Both the position numbers and the translations under genes were made by a program. A stretch of 64,000 nucleotides of DNA, taken from Chitinivibrionales bacterium (GTDB taxonomy: Bacteria > Fibrobacterota > Chitinivibrionia > Chitinivibrionales > WJKA01). Location of the stretch: assembly GCA_014728295.1 (NCBI GenBank), contig WJLW01000114.1, positions 1-64,000 on the forward strand. The letters are read 5' to 3'. The notes beneath the pieces were generated by a model. That model saw nothing but the letters and a program-made list of their open reading frames with translations, was not told where the DNA came from and ran no database searches. Below are positions 34,797-43,672 of this stretch, in pieces. Positions within the stretch are counted from its first letter, which is position 1; each line of letters starts with the position of its first letter.

Positions 34797-36269
34797 TTAA
34801 TGTATTGAATAAAATTCTTCGTAACTGTAGAAATAGGGACTGTGCAAAAAGAACAGTTCTTCTCCTTCGAGATCGACGTCCATCTGCACTCCTTTGGCCC
34901 CGGCGTTAAAGGCGCTGGTGAGAGCAGCCTGGTACTCCTGCCCCGTAGCGACCTCTCCTTTGAGGGTTACTATTCCGTCTTCAACCCTAAACGTGATGGT
35001 ACGTTCGTTAATATGCGTATTCCAGCGCAGTCGTTCCCGCAAACCGCTTTCTATTGCATAATCACTCTCAGACGACCACTCCGACTCCCGGACGGTAATA
35101 CGATTTTCGATGTCGGTAATGCCGGCAATTCGCGAAACCACAGCCCAGGCACGCTCTTTTTCGAAATGATTGTCAACATGCCCGTAAAGGTAGGCTTTGG
35201 CGTTTTCGAGCCAGACGGTTATTTCGAATCGTTCGAGATAGGGGTCCCATTTAAGGGCCTCAATAACCTTTTGCTCGAGCTCAAAATCGGTGAGCGTCAA
35301 TTGTCGCCTGATGCGCAGATTATTGACTACCGAGTCTGCGCCCGTAGCATGACGCGCGGTTTGTGCAGCAGCTTTGCGGGCCTGCAGGCTGATAACCAGA
35401 CCCTTCAGCGTAACATCGCCTTCGCTGACCTCCACGCTGATGTCGGAGGGCAGCAAGCGCGGATCGTAGAAGAAGGCATCTTCGATATTTTGCTTAATTG
35501 TACTGTCGCCACGCGCCGGCGGCTGATTGCGAAGTATGCTTTTGCGGGGCTGTGATGTAACCGTCAAATCACCGGCGTCAACCAGCGTTGCCCCCTGAAC
35601 CCCCGCGGTGCGAATTGCCGCATTCAAGGTCTGCACATTGTCCACCAGCCCCGACAAATGCACTTCACCGTTATGTACCGAAATGGAAATGTCGCTATCG
35701 GCCAGCACGGGTCCGATATCAAAACGGGCATCAATTTCCCGCTTGATGCGGCCGTCGCTTTTACGTTCAGGCGGATTGACGACAATTTTGTCTATTATGT
35801 CAATTACGCCTGCCGTGCCTTTGACAAGGTACAGGGCAAGTTTTTTTTCTGTTTGCGAGCCGGCGGCGCCGCGCAGCGCAACCAGGCCCTTTTCAACCTC
35901 AACGTGCAGATCCCGTTGTCCGAGTACCCGATGCCCGGCAAATTCTTGCAGAATTTTGTCCCTGACGGCAAGATCACTGCGCTCAACAGGGTGTACTTTG
36001 ATACGATTGATAACTCCCCGCACACCGGCGATGTTGAGAAGCACGTCCGCCGCGCGGTCACGTGATAACAGATTATCAACCTTTCCCTGCAAGGTCACGA
36101 TGCCTGCTTGCACCCGCACGTCGATGAGATGGGATGAAACAGCCTGATCCTGCTCCAGAAAGGTCTCTGCAGCCCGCTTGATTTCCTGGTCGGTGAAGGG
36201 CGTGCTCCATCCTGCCATTACGCCGATGATACAAAGACAGATCGATGTTTTATGCAGTAGGGGAATCAT
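34797..36269 (-). CDS. Periplasmic protein with six BON domains (paralogue 2)
   Basis: 490 aa, first gene of the operon. A hydrophobic start (ICLCIIGVMAGWS) acts as signal or anchor; six BON domains follow in the same order as the downstream paralogue (GIVTLQGKV, GLVALRGAA, GEVHLSGLV, GDVTLKGLV, AKAYLYGHV, GIVTLKGEV). Shared details, such as the first domain's VSSHLIDV and the fifth domain's KWDPYLERFEI against QWNPVVERHEI, show an old tandem duplication. The end is Tyr/Phe-rich (PYFYSYEEFY). A sigma-54-like promoter lies 51 nt upstream. Confidence 0.92.
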   Translation of the reverse strand: MIPLLHKTSICLCIIGVMAGWSTPFTDQEIKRAAETFLEQDQAVSSHLIDVRVQAGIVTLQGKVDNLLSRDRAADVLLNIAGVRGVINRIKVHPVERSDLAVRDKILQEFAGHRVLGQRDLHVEVEKGLVALRGAAGSQTEKKLALYLVKGTAGVIDIIDKIVVNPPERKSDGRIKREIDARFDIGPVLADSDISISVHNGEVHLSGLVDNVQTLNAAIRTAGVQGATLVDAGDLTVTSQPRKSILRNQPPARGDSTIKQNIEDAFFYDPRLLPSDISVEVSEGDVTLKGLVISLQARKAAAQTARHATGADSVVNNLRIRRQLTLTDFELEQKVIEALKWDPYLERFEITVWLENAKAYLYGHVDNHFEKERAWAVVSRIAGITDIENRITVRESEWSSESDYAIESGLRERLRWNTHINERTITFRVEDGIVTLKGEVATGQEYQAALTSAFNAGAKGVQMDVDLEGEELFFLHSPYFYSYEEFYSIH

Positions 36270-36319
36270 AATGTTTGCCTTATCTCCAAAATGAGAAACA
36301 GTCGGTTTGTTCCTTCAGA

Positions 36320-36335
36320 CGCAACATTAATGCCA
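36320..36335 (-). promoter_or_regulatory. Predicted sigma-54 promoter of the BON/envelope operon
   Basis: Minus strand TGGCATTAATGTTGCG: -24 TGGCAT, -12 TTGCG, GG-N10-GC. It lies 51 nt before the first BON gene and could drive seven tightly spaced genes down to 25687. The rest of the 467-nt divergent gap (36270-36736) shows no gene; I saw no convincing promoter for the kinase on the right. Confidence 0.7.
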
Positions 36336-36736
36336 TGCTGCAATTTTCACAGCCTGATCTTATTGAATAAGCTCCTATTTATAGTGATTTTGTCAAATGC
36401 GGGATAGTTTTTTGCAATTATGAAAATGGATCCGGCTTTTCCCCTCGTTTCAGCGCGCATACAATGGCATGCAAATAGCGATTTATTACCAATCCGGCTC
36501 GAACACAGGCGGGAAATGCGCAATAATATACTAAACCGGCTTCGCCGGAGAGGTCGGACGTCAGCCGGAATCGATCTTGATATATTGCGAAAAACATACG
36601 CAAAAATCGTAGAAGTTACCAACTGAGGGTCTAACGGCCCCTCTGCGCCAAACTCCTGGATACGCCAAGCCTTATCTGCATGATCGTACATGAGGATAAG
36701 TATATTTTACGTGGATATGACAAAAGTGAATATTGA

Positions 36737-38335
36737 ATGGAATTAAAATCTTTTCTTGAAGAAAGCCCCTTCCCCGTCATGCGCGTTACATCAGAAGGCA
36801 GGCTGGTATATGCCAACGAAGCCAGCCGGCCAATTCTTGACCAATGGGAGTGCGCCCTGCATGAAGTAATCCCCGCAGGATGGCGCAATTCCTTGCTTTA
36901 CAGCACAGACAAGACGATAAAAACCATGAACGCGCAGTGTGACGGTTCAATGTATGAGTTCGCCGTTGTTCCGGTACCCGATAAAAAGTATTACAACATT
37001 TACGCCAGCAACATCACGAACGAAAAGCTCTACCAGGGCGCTTTGAAACAGCGCGCCGCCAGGCATCGCAACAAAGCAGAACGGCAGGAAGAGCTTGTGG
37101 TAGAAACCAGGGAGTCACTTGCTTCCGAGGTCGTCTCCCGCAAGCAGACAGAGCGCCGGCTAGCGCACCGTGAGCATGTCCTCTATGCAATTCACGATAT
37201 CTCGACCAGCATCGGCTCGTCACTGCACACGATTTTCGATCGTATTACCGCGAGTATCGCCGAAAATATGCAGACGACCTCTGTGGTAATTTACGAAACA
37301 GCCAGTGATTCGCATCCGACCATCTCCCAGAGACAGAACAGCCGAGCCGGCCCTCACCTCGATGTTATACCGCTTGCCTGCCGCCTGTTTTCATCACAAA
37401 AGCCGCAACAAGTCACTGTTTCAAGTGCATCTCACGAACAGCTTCGTGAATGCCTGCGCAAGCACAACGCCCGATCTCTGCTGAACATACCAATTCTTGA
37501 TCAGAACAACGCGCGAATCGGCGGAATATGCCTGCTTGACCGAAAGGAACGCTCATTCAGCTCCCATGAAATACAAATAGTCGAGATTTTCGCCCATTAT
37601 GCCGGCAGCGAAATAATTCGCAAAAAACTGGAAAAGCAGTTGCTGCAGGCTCAGGAGATGAGGCTGCTCGGACTGATGACCTGCGGCGTGGCCCATGAAG
37701 TACGCAACCCGCTCAATGCCATCAGTGCGGTAATGGATGCCCTGTTTCTGGAGATGAAGGGTAACAAGGACTATGAAATCTATCTCACGCATATGCGTAA
37801 ACACATCAACCGGCTGGCAAGCCTGATGGAGGACCTGCTGCAGTTGGGCAGGCCGTTGAGTAAAACAAAAATGCAGCCGGTCATACTGAAGGCAATCATC
37901 GTCGATGCGATTGTCGCGTGGCGTAAGACGACGCATACTTCGCGGCTGGTCAACCTGAATGCCAAAGGCAGTGCAGAACGGCTGACGATCAAAGCCGACG
38001 GGGTGAAATTGCAGGACGTTTTTGTTAACGTGCTGGAAAACGCCGCACTCCATTCAGGCAATAAAAAACCGGTGACTATCTATATCAAGCATGCGGCCTC
38101 GCGGAAAAATGTTTATGTATATTTTGTAGATGCAGGCAGAGGTATTCCAGAAGAGAACCTTGAGCGCATCTTCGAGCCGTTTTATACTACCCGCAGGAGC
38201 GGAACCGGGCTGGGCATGAGCATAGTCCGCCATATTACCCAGAGCCACGACGGCGCCGTCCGGGTCTACAATAACGAACCCTTACCCGGTTTAACGGTGG
38301 AATTCCGTTTTCCCGTGGCATCGCTCATTGATTAA
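36737..38335 (+). CDS. PAS-GAF sensor histidine kinase
   Basis: 532 aa, soluble. A short PAS-like domain (FLEESPFPVMRVTSEGRLVYANEAS) is followed by a coiled coil, a GAF-like domain (about 140-300, LLNIPILDQNNARIGGICLLDR), HisKA with the phospho-acceptor in GVAHEVRNPLNAISAV, and an HATPase with VLENAALHSG, DAGRGIPEENLERIFEPFYTT and GTGLGMSIVRHI. No membrane helix. A weak ribosome site precedes ATG 36737. It converges with a single-domain receiver 19 nt away, a likely partner though on the opposite strand. Confidence 0.9.
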   Translation: MELKSFLEESPFPVMRVTSEGRLVYANEASRPILDQWECALHEVIPAGWRNSLLYSTDKTIKTMNAQCDGSMYEFAVVPVPDKKYYNIYASNITNEKLYQGALKQRAARHRNKAERQEELVVETRESLASEVVSRKQTERRLAHREHVLYAIHDISTSIGSSLHTIFDRITASIAENMQTTSVVIYETASDSHPTISQRQNSRAGPHLDVIPLACRLFSSQKPQQVTVSSASHEQLRECLRKHNARSLLNIPILDQNNARIGGICLLDRKERSFSSHEIQIVEIFAHYAGSEIIRKKLEKQLLQAQEMRLLGLMTCGVAHEVRNPLNAISAVMDALFLEMKGNKDYEIYLTHMRKHINRLASLMEDLLQLGRPLSKTKMQPVILKAIIVDAIVAWRKTTHTSRLVNLNAKGSAERLTIKADGVKLQDVFVNVLENAALHSGNKKPVTIYIKHAASRKNVYVYFVDAGRGIPEENLERIFEPFYTTRRSGTGLGMSIVRHITQSHDGAVRVYNNEPLPGLTVEFRFPVASLID

Positions 38336-38354
38336 CGACGGGTACCCATCCTGG

Positions 38355-38741
38355 CTACGCTGAAGATTCATGATAAATCCCCATAATTGACAAAAGATCC
38401 TTTACCTGATGCGGCGCCACCGGCTTTTCGAGATAAAAATCGGTACCCACGCTGAAAGCCAGGTCCTTAATTTCATCCCCCCCGTAGGCCGTAATCAGAA
38501 TGACCTTTGTACGGGGTTGCATCTTTTTCAATTCCTTGATGATGATCAGCCCGTCATAATCGTCTACACCCGTTAATCGCAGGTCTGCAACGACGGCGTG
38601 ATAGGTGTTGCTGCTGATGCGCTCAAGCGCCATATGCGTGTCGCGGGCTGTGTCAACAGATACTTCCGGTGACGAGAGGATCTTCTCGAAGGCAAATAAA
38701 ATTGAGTCTTCATCGTCGACCAGCAATAGCTTTTTTTTCAT
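38355..38741 (-). CDS. Single-domain response regulator
   Basis: 128 aa from ATG 38741 (MKKKLLLVDDEDSILFAFEK, with GGAAAAG upstream). Receiver domain only: acidic pair in LVDDED, phospho-acceptor Asp in AVVADLRLTG, Thr/Ala in LITAYGG and Lys in YLEKPVAP. No output domain, so it may act by protein contact or in a phosphorelay. It is convergent with the PAS-GAF kinase. Confidence 0.92.
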   Translation of the reverse strand: MKKKLLLVDDEDSILFAFEKILSSPEVSVDTARDTHMALERISSNTYHAVVADLRLTGVDDYDGLIIIKELKKMQPRTKVILITAYGGDEIKDLAFSVGTDFYLEKPVAPHQVKDLLSIMGIYHESSA

Positions 38742-39113
38742 ACGCTTTTCCGGAAGGTTGCGTGAGCGTAGAGACGGCTTCACGAAATTACAGGGGGCTT
38801 ATAATTGAATTGACATTAAAATTCGTTTTCCATATTAGTGTAATCGTTACAAATATTACGCCAATTGCAATTTGGTATTAAACTTGCGCTAATCTACATT
38901 CGTGTACGCTCTGGCTACCAGTGATTTTGCCGGGGTGCATATTTTTCCGCCGTGGAGACGTGAGTCTGCAGCTTGCGAGTGCGTGCGCTTGTCGCAGACG
39001 GCGCAGTGCTGTCACGTTGATATGCATTCTCAAATAAGGGAAACAGATCCGGAAAAATTCTCAAATTCAGGAAAAAACCACCACAGTGCAAAGGTGAACA
39101 AAATTACTGCTCT
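38742..39113. other. Gene-free divergent region
   Basis: 372 nt between the receiver and the SRPBCC gene. It is AT-rich near 38820-38890. I found no convincing promoter, RNA gene or repeat. The best -24/-12-like match, around 39015, lacks the GG and the right spacing and is not claimed. Confidence 0.5.
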
Positions 39114-39551
39114 ATGAAAAGTGTCGAAGAAAGTATTGCCATAAACACCAGTCCCGAAAAAATCTGGGATATACTCACAGATGTCAAGCAGTATCCGGCA
39201 TGGAACCCTTTCATCAAACATATCGAAGGGCCAATTGTCGAACGTAAGCGCATCCGGGCAACAATTCAGCTTCCCGGCAATAACCCGATGGTGTTCGTTC
39301 CCAGACTGCTTAGTGTTAAACAACCGGTAGAGCTCATCTGGCTGGGACACCTGCTCATACCGGGTATTTTTGACGGTGAACACATTTTTCTCATGGCACG
39401 CGAAAGCGAAACGACGACTCTCTTTACGCAAAAAGAACTCTTCAGCGGCTTTCTCATCCCCTTCCTCTGGCCGGGGATCGAGCACAAGACGCATGAAGGA
39501 TTTAAATTGATGAATAAAGCATTAAAAGAGCTGGCAGAACAATCTTCTTAA
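39114..39551 (+). CDS. SRPBCC (START-like) family protein
   Basis: 145 aa helix-grip fold: VEESIAINTSPEKIWDILTDVKQYPAWNPFIKHIEG at the start is the classic polyketide-cyclase/SRPBCC opening, with beta strands following and a C-terminal helix (FKLMNKALKELAEQ). It binds hydrophobic ligands in general; its ligand here is unknown. It is followed after 20 nt by the ferritin-like gene, a likely two-gene unit. The ribosome site is weak. Confidence 0.9.
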   Translation: MKSVEESIAINTSPEKIWDILTDVKQYPAWNPFIKHIEGPIVERKRIRATIQLPGNNPMVFVPRLLSVKQPVELIWLGHLLIPGIFDGEHIFLMARESETTTLFTQKELFSGFLIPFLWPGIEHKTHEGFKLMNKALKELAEQSS

Positions 39552-39571
39552 CCTTCACCCGGGAGTACATT

Positions 39572-39994
39572 ATGTCAATCTCACCCGAGAAGCTGATCGA
39601 GCTATTGAATCTTGACCTTTCGCTGGAATATAAAGCAGCGATTCAGTACATCAATCACGCGGCCGTTATGAGCGGGGCCCAATATGGCGATATAATCAAA
39701 GAACTCAAGGTGCACGCCAACCAAGAGATACAACATGCCATGTCATTATCCGATCAGATCGACTACCTCGGCGGCAAGCCAACGGTTGATGTTGCCAAGA
39801 TAGATGTTTCCGAGATTAATGACGAAATGCTGAAACAGGACCTGGCCGGCGAAGATGACGCCATCAAGCGCTACAAGGAGAGGATCGATCAGGCCGAGCA
39901 GCTCAAAGAATTTGCTCTTTCACAGCAACTCCGAACGATTCTGGGTGTTGAACAAGAACATGCCATGGACTTGCAGCAGGCATTGGGGCAGTAG
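39572..39994 (+). CDS. Ferritin-like (bacterioferritin-type) protein
   Basis: 140 aa four-helix bundle. Di-iron ligands are visible: Glu19 (LSLEYKAAIQY), Glu52 and His55 (HANQEIQHAM), Glu94 (LAGEDDAIKRY), and Glu127 with His130 (LGVEQEHAMDL). GGKPT between helices 2 and 3 is typical of bacterioferritin. It lacks the haem-binding Met at the usual place as far as I can see. It likely stores iron or removes peroxide. Confidence 0.88.
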   Translation: MSISPEKLIELLNLDLSLEYKAAIQYINHAAVMSGAQYGDIIKELKVHANQEIQHAMSLSDQIDYLGGKPTVDVAKIDVSEINDEMLKQDLAGEDDAIKRYKERIDQAEQLKEFALSQQLRTILGVEQEHAMDLQQALGQ

Positions 39995-40043
39995 CATAGT
40001 TCCTCAACCAGATAACGGCGCCGGATCGAGGCGAACAGTGCTA

Positions 40044-40202
40044 GTGTAGTGTATCTGAAATGCGAATATGCTACTACGGGCTTATTGCATCCCTGTCCTC
40101 GTTGCTCATCAGTTGAATACACCCGGTATTCGCCATCTTCGCGCCTCAACAGGAACGAAAAAAGCTCCCCGCAAACACACGCCTATTTGAGATACACTAC
40201 AC
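40044..40202. mobile_element. MITE-like element with 18-bp inverted ends
   Basis: GTGTAGTGTATCTGAAAT (40044-40061) faces ATTTGAGATACACTACAC (40185-40202), 17 of 18 matching; weaker similarity continues outward. The 159-bp unit contains an inner hairpin GAATAC...GTATTC (40115-40131) and no gene with a ribosome site. The size and structure suggest a miniature mobile element or REP-like repeat. No second copy was noticed in this window. The remaining parts of 39995-40419 hold only the promoter-like site at 40309. Confidence 0.6.
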
Positions 40203-40308
40203 CAGCGCTTCCTTCGGCACTTTTTCCCATGACGCTATATCCTGGGCGCTATTCAGGATTGTCTATTGCACATATGCGTCGCTGTGGGGGGCTAAGACCT
40301 TGAAATAG

Positions 40309-40338
40309 TTGCATAACAGCGGCAAAGGTATGTATACT
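40309..40338 (+). promoter_or_regulatory. Sigma-70-like promoter upstream of 40420
   Basis: TTGCAT (40309-40314), an 18-nt spacer, then TATACT (40333-40338), 82 nt before the start codon at 40420. No sigma-54 pattern is present here. Confidence 0.4.
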
Positions 40339-40419
40339 CCTTAATCTTGTTTGGCAATCAGCTTCGATACGACGCCTCGACCGTAGCACTCCAACCATCC
40401 GTATTCGAAAGGAGCCGGC

Positions 40420-40788
40420 ATGGAAAATCAGCCGACCAAAACTTTTGAAGGTATCAACGTAACCGTTTCACTCAGTTTCCAGAACACGTTTTTGCCGCCT
40501 TTTCGTGATATTCTGATTATCGGCAAGGAGTGCTCCCTGGGTATGAAAGGCGTGGAGCGCAGCCTGGAGCTGCTGGTTCCGCATGGATTCGAAATGCACG
40601 ATATCGAAGATGATGATGATGTCGCCGCCGTAATTATCAACCGCAATATTTTAAAACGCATTTCTGCCGGAAAAGTTCTGGAAATACTGCGTCAACGTGT
40701 TTTTCCCTATATGTCGAAAAGCGAATTGATCAAGGTTGACTTTGAGGTAATGGTCAGATATGACAGTTTCGACGTAAAAGTAGACTGA
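40420..40788 (+). CDS. Hypothetical protein upstream of a CBS-kinase
   Basis: 122 aa, start ATG 40420 after GAAAGGAG. It opens MENQPTKTFEGINVTVSLSF, has a mid part with a run of acids (MHDIEDDDDVAAVIINRN) and ends with alternating strands (KVDFEVMVRYDSFDVKVD). It is probably a small alpha/beta cytoplasmic protein; no family is recognised. It lies 11 nt before a CBS-domain kinase, so it is likely the partner or target of that kinase. Confidence 0.75.
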   Translation: MENQPTKTFEGINVTVSLSFQNTFLPPFRDILIIGKECSLGMKGVERSLELLVPHGFEMHDIEDDDDVAAVIINRNILKRISAGKVLEILRQRVFPYMSKSELIKVDFEVMVRYDSFDVKVD

Positions 40789-40799
40789 GGCAGGCAGCA

Positions 40800-41945
40800 A
40801 TGAAAATCCGTCCAATCGTTCAGAAGATTTTTTCGACGGTGGAAGCGTACACTGCCGTAGAAACAGTACGGGCACAACTCGCTCAATCATCGTACGTTGT
40901 GGTTACGGAAGCAACCCGATATATTGGGTTGCTCAGTACAAACGATGTTGTCAGGTCACCGCGCAATCTTATTATTGATTGCCTTCAGGACAAGCCTCCG
41001 GTTGACGTTGACGACCTTATCGAAAATGTCCTCCAGCTTATGAAGCGTATGGGATGCAACGTCTTGCCGGTATTCGAGAAGCAGGAATTTTACGGCGTCG
41101 TGCTGCAATCCGACATCGTTGATTATCTGCTCGAATACAAGGCTGAACTCGAACAGGAAGCAGCCCGTAAATCTGTAATCTATTCCCAACAAACGACAGG
41201 TTCATCTTCATTGCAGGCGCATCTTCAGAGCAATTCTACACCGGATGCCGCACAGCAAAGTTCTCTGGGAATGACCGACCGCGGCATTGTGCATGATTTG
41301 CGCAATCTGGTGGGTGGATTGCACGGCTATATGGAAATTATCGCGGGCCGGTGCGAACACGATACCGAATTGGAAGGATATCTCGACACGGGAATAAAAT
41401 GCGCGCAGCGGGCACACAAATTGTGCAAGCAACTGCTCTGCGGAACCGAATTGATCGATTCACCGGCGAGCACCCGAATCGGGCCCATCATTCAGGAAGC
41501 GGTCCACACTTTTTTTACGTACTCAAGCATAGAGGTGAAACTGCTCATTGACGAAGGGTTATGTCCGGTCAAGGCCAAAGCCGAGAATGTACATCGCATT
41601 CTCAGCAATTTGCTGATTAATGCACGCGAGGCCATCGAGGGTTCCGGCCAAATCATTGTTGCCGCCTGCAATTTGCCTTCACCGGCGCATTTGCCCGGCA
41701 GGCATCGGGTGGAGATCAGCATTTCCGATTCGGGTTGCGGTATCTCACCCGAGTTTCTGGATCGCATCTTTGAGCCGGAATTTTCCACAAAACAGCACGG
41801 CGCCGGTCTCGGGCTGGTTGCATGTAAACAAATGCTTGAGGCAATCGGAGGATCGATAGAGGTTGAATCAGGTAAAGAACAGGGCACGGCGGTTACGGTG
41901 CGCTTGCCGGCAACAGAGGATGATCAGGCCGGTGCTGTTTTGTGA
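40800..41945 (+). CDS. CBS-domain sensor histidine kinase
   Basis: 381 aa. Residues about 1-115 form a CBS pair (YVVVTEATRYIGLLSTNDVV and GCNVLPVFEKQEFYGVVLQSD), normally an adenine-nucleotide sensor. A Ser/Gln-rich linker leads to a HisKA-like helix with the phospho-acceptor in IVHDLRNLVGGLHGY, then an HATPase with NLLINAREAIEGSG, DSGCGISPEFLDRIFEPEF and GAGLGLVACKQML. CBS pairs fused directly to a kinase core are uncommon, and energy-charge sensing is the simple inference. GAGGCAGG lies upstream. Co-transcribed with the 40420 gene. Confidence 0.85.
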   Translation: MKIRPIVQKIFSTVEAYTAVETVRAQLAQSSYVVVTEATRYIGLLSTNDVVRSPRNLIIDCLQDKPPVDVDDLIENVLQLMKRMGCNVLPVFEKQEFYGVVLQSDIVDYLLEYKAELEQEAARKSVIYSQQTTGSSSLQAHLQSNSTPDAAQQSSLGMTDRGIVHDLRNLVGGLHGYMEIIAGRCEHDTELEGYLDTGIKCAQRAHKLCKQLLCGTELIDSPASTRIGPIIQEAVHTFFTYSSIEVKLLIDEGLCPVKAKAENVHRILSNLLINAREAIEGSGQIIVAACNLPSPAHLPGRHRVEISISDSGCGISPEFLDRIFEPEFSTKQHGAGLGLVACKQMLEAIGGSIEVESGKEQGTAVTVRLPATEDDQAGAVL

Positions 41946-42062
41946 AACACCCCGTCCAAACAGCACTTCAGAAAAGCGCATTCTGGTGATTGTGTTTTGC
42001 CCCCCACGAAACCCTATCGCTTATCGGATCTGCGGCAAGCTTTTCAGCACCTCTTCGCTTAG

Positions 42063-42524
42063 CTACATATCCTCGAATTGTTCCGTTGCGCTGATGATTT
42101 TTTTCAACTGCTGTTCGAAGCGATTCTTAAGCGTTTCGCCCACCTCCTGCACTTTTTCATTATCCACAACAGAGCAAAGCGAATTCAGGTAGTCGATGAT
42201 CTTGCGGTAAGAACTCATCACAAGCGCCTTGACATCATCTTCGTTTTCGATAGACATGCTCGATAAATCGTGCTTGCTGAACAATACCGAGTTATCGGGC
42301 AAGAATTGCAGCCAGATTTTTTTGGAATGTGTATCTATCTCAGAAAGATATTCGGCGATCCAGTTGCGGTTGTTGCGCTCGTTATCGCCGAGATACTGCA
42401 GAATATAGCGTACCCGTTCGTTGTGCCGACGGCTTTTGATATCTGAAAATAATGCCGACATACGCTCATGGAAGCGTTTTAGTTTTTCCAGAATTTCCTC
42501 GAGGCTTTTATACGTTTCTTCCAT
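42063..42524 (-). CDS. Hypothetical all-helical protein
   Basis: 153 aa from ATG 42524, which overlaps the upstream stop as TGATG. Predicted long amphipathic helices throughout (LEEILEKLKRFHERMSALFSDI, HNERVRYILQYLGDNERNNRNWIAEYL, KVQEVGETLKNRFEQQLKKI), giving a four-helix-bundle look like ferritin-like or hemerythrin-type proteins. I cannot assign a metal site with confidence. Last gene of the four-gene operon that starts at 45161. Confidence 0.75.
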   Translation of the reverse strand: MEETYKSLEEILEKLKRFHERMSALFSDIKSRRHNERVRYILQYLGDNERNNRNWIAEYLSEIDTHSKKIWLQFLPDNSVLFSKHDLSSMSIENEDDVKALVMSSYRKIIDYLNSLCSVVDNEKVQEVGETLKNRFEQQLKKIISATEQFEDM

Positions 42525-43591
42525 CACATCGGCCTTTCGTCAAATCCTTCGATAAATAATTCACTGACCGGCAGTTCGCGGTGGATTCTGTCAATTACCG
42601 AAGCGAACACGCCCGACAGGGAGTATATCGAAAAACGCGGCAAGAACCTGAATTCTTCACGAGGAGCAATACTGTTGGTTACATAGCAACGCTGCAAACC
42701 ATACTGCTCGTACAGCCGATGCACTACCTCGAGCGCCCGGGTTGAATACAGGCAATGTGAGATGCACAAGTAAAGCTTCTCGATACCTTTTTCGCGCACC
42801 AGTTTTGCCGCCACGGTTTCGATGGTTCTGCCGCTGCTGATTATGTCATCATAGATAATTGCCCGGGATTTGCCGCTGAAATCACCGATGATATCGGCAT
42901 TTTCAACTTCTTCCGGACCGGGACGATGCTTGGAGGTGACGGCACAGGCTATCTGGAGCTGCTTGCTGACCGAAAAGCTTACCTTTGCCGCACCAGCATC
43001 GGGTGCAACCACGATGACGTCGTTGGCGTCCTGCATATCGGAGAAGGGTCGCACAAAATACGGCAGTGGGTCGAGCATCGTCACGGGTGTATTGCCGTAA
43101 AAACCCTGGATCTGGCGGCTGTGCGGATGCCAGGTGATAATGCGGTCTATACCCGCGGTCTTGGAGAGATCGGCCATGAGGGCCGCTGTGGTCGGTTCGC
43201 GCATGAAGCGGGTCGGCTTGTCCTGCCTGGCATAGGCCAAATAGGGGAAGAGGGCGGTAATGTGCCTGGCGCCATGTTCCCGAAACGCGCGCGCTGCGAC
43301 TAAAGCCGGGAGGTAATTATCGTTGACCGTGGATGAGTTGGCCGGATTGTAGAGTGACTGGATCAGGAATACATCGGCCCCGCCCACATGCTCATCCAGT
43401 CTGACCAGCGACTCGGTATCCGAAAATGAAGTGTCGATAGAATCGAGAAAAATAACATCGGCCATGTTGTCTTTACGCTCGCGTCGCTGCAGATAGCACT
43501 GGTAAATCTCTGCGGCAAGCCCGGCGGCGCTTCGACATCCGGCAAGTACAAGTTTGCCGCGTTGTGTCTGAGCTTCTTCATTTGTATGCAT
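42524..43591 (-). CDS. Ribose-phosphate pyrophosphokinase-like protein
   Basis: 355 aa from ATG 43591; an upstream ATG at 43660 would add 23 residues and cannot be excluded. It shows the PRPP synthetase plan: FPYLAYARQDKPTR in the ATP flag region, catalytic VVAPDAGAAKVSF and KHRPGPEEVE, and the PRPP loop AIIYDDIISSGRTIETVAAKL. The N-terminus is longer and the divergence greater than in housekeeping Prs, so it may be a second or specialised copy. It sits between an alpha/beta hydrolase and a helical protein in an operon, not with nucleotide genes. Confidence 0.85.
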   Translation of the reverse strand: MHTNEEAQTQRGKLVLAGCRSAAGLAAEIYQCYLQRRERKDNMADVIFLDSIDTSFSDTESLVRLDEHVGGADVFLIQSLYNPANSSTVNDNYLPALVAARAFREHGARHITALFPYLAYARQDKPTRFMREPTTAALMADLSKTAGIDRIITWHPHSRQIQGFYGNTPVTMLDPLPYFVRPFSDMQDANDVIVVAPDAGAAKVSFSVSKQLQIACAVTSKHRPGPEEVENADIIGDFSGKSRAIIYDDIISSGRTIETVAAKLVREKGIEKLYLCISHCLYSTRALEVVHRLYEQYGLQRCYVTNSIAPREEFRFLPRFSIYSLSGVFASVIDRIHRELPVSELFIEGFDERPM

Positions 43592-43672
43592 TGCGGTTTT
43601 TCCACTTTTCTTCCGGTTCTCAGTCTGCTCATCGCAAACGAATCCGTCCACGGCTACCATCGCCGCGCTTCG

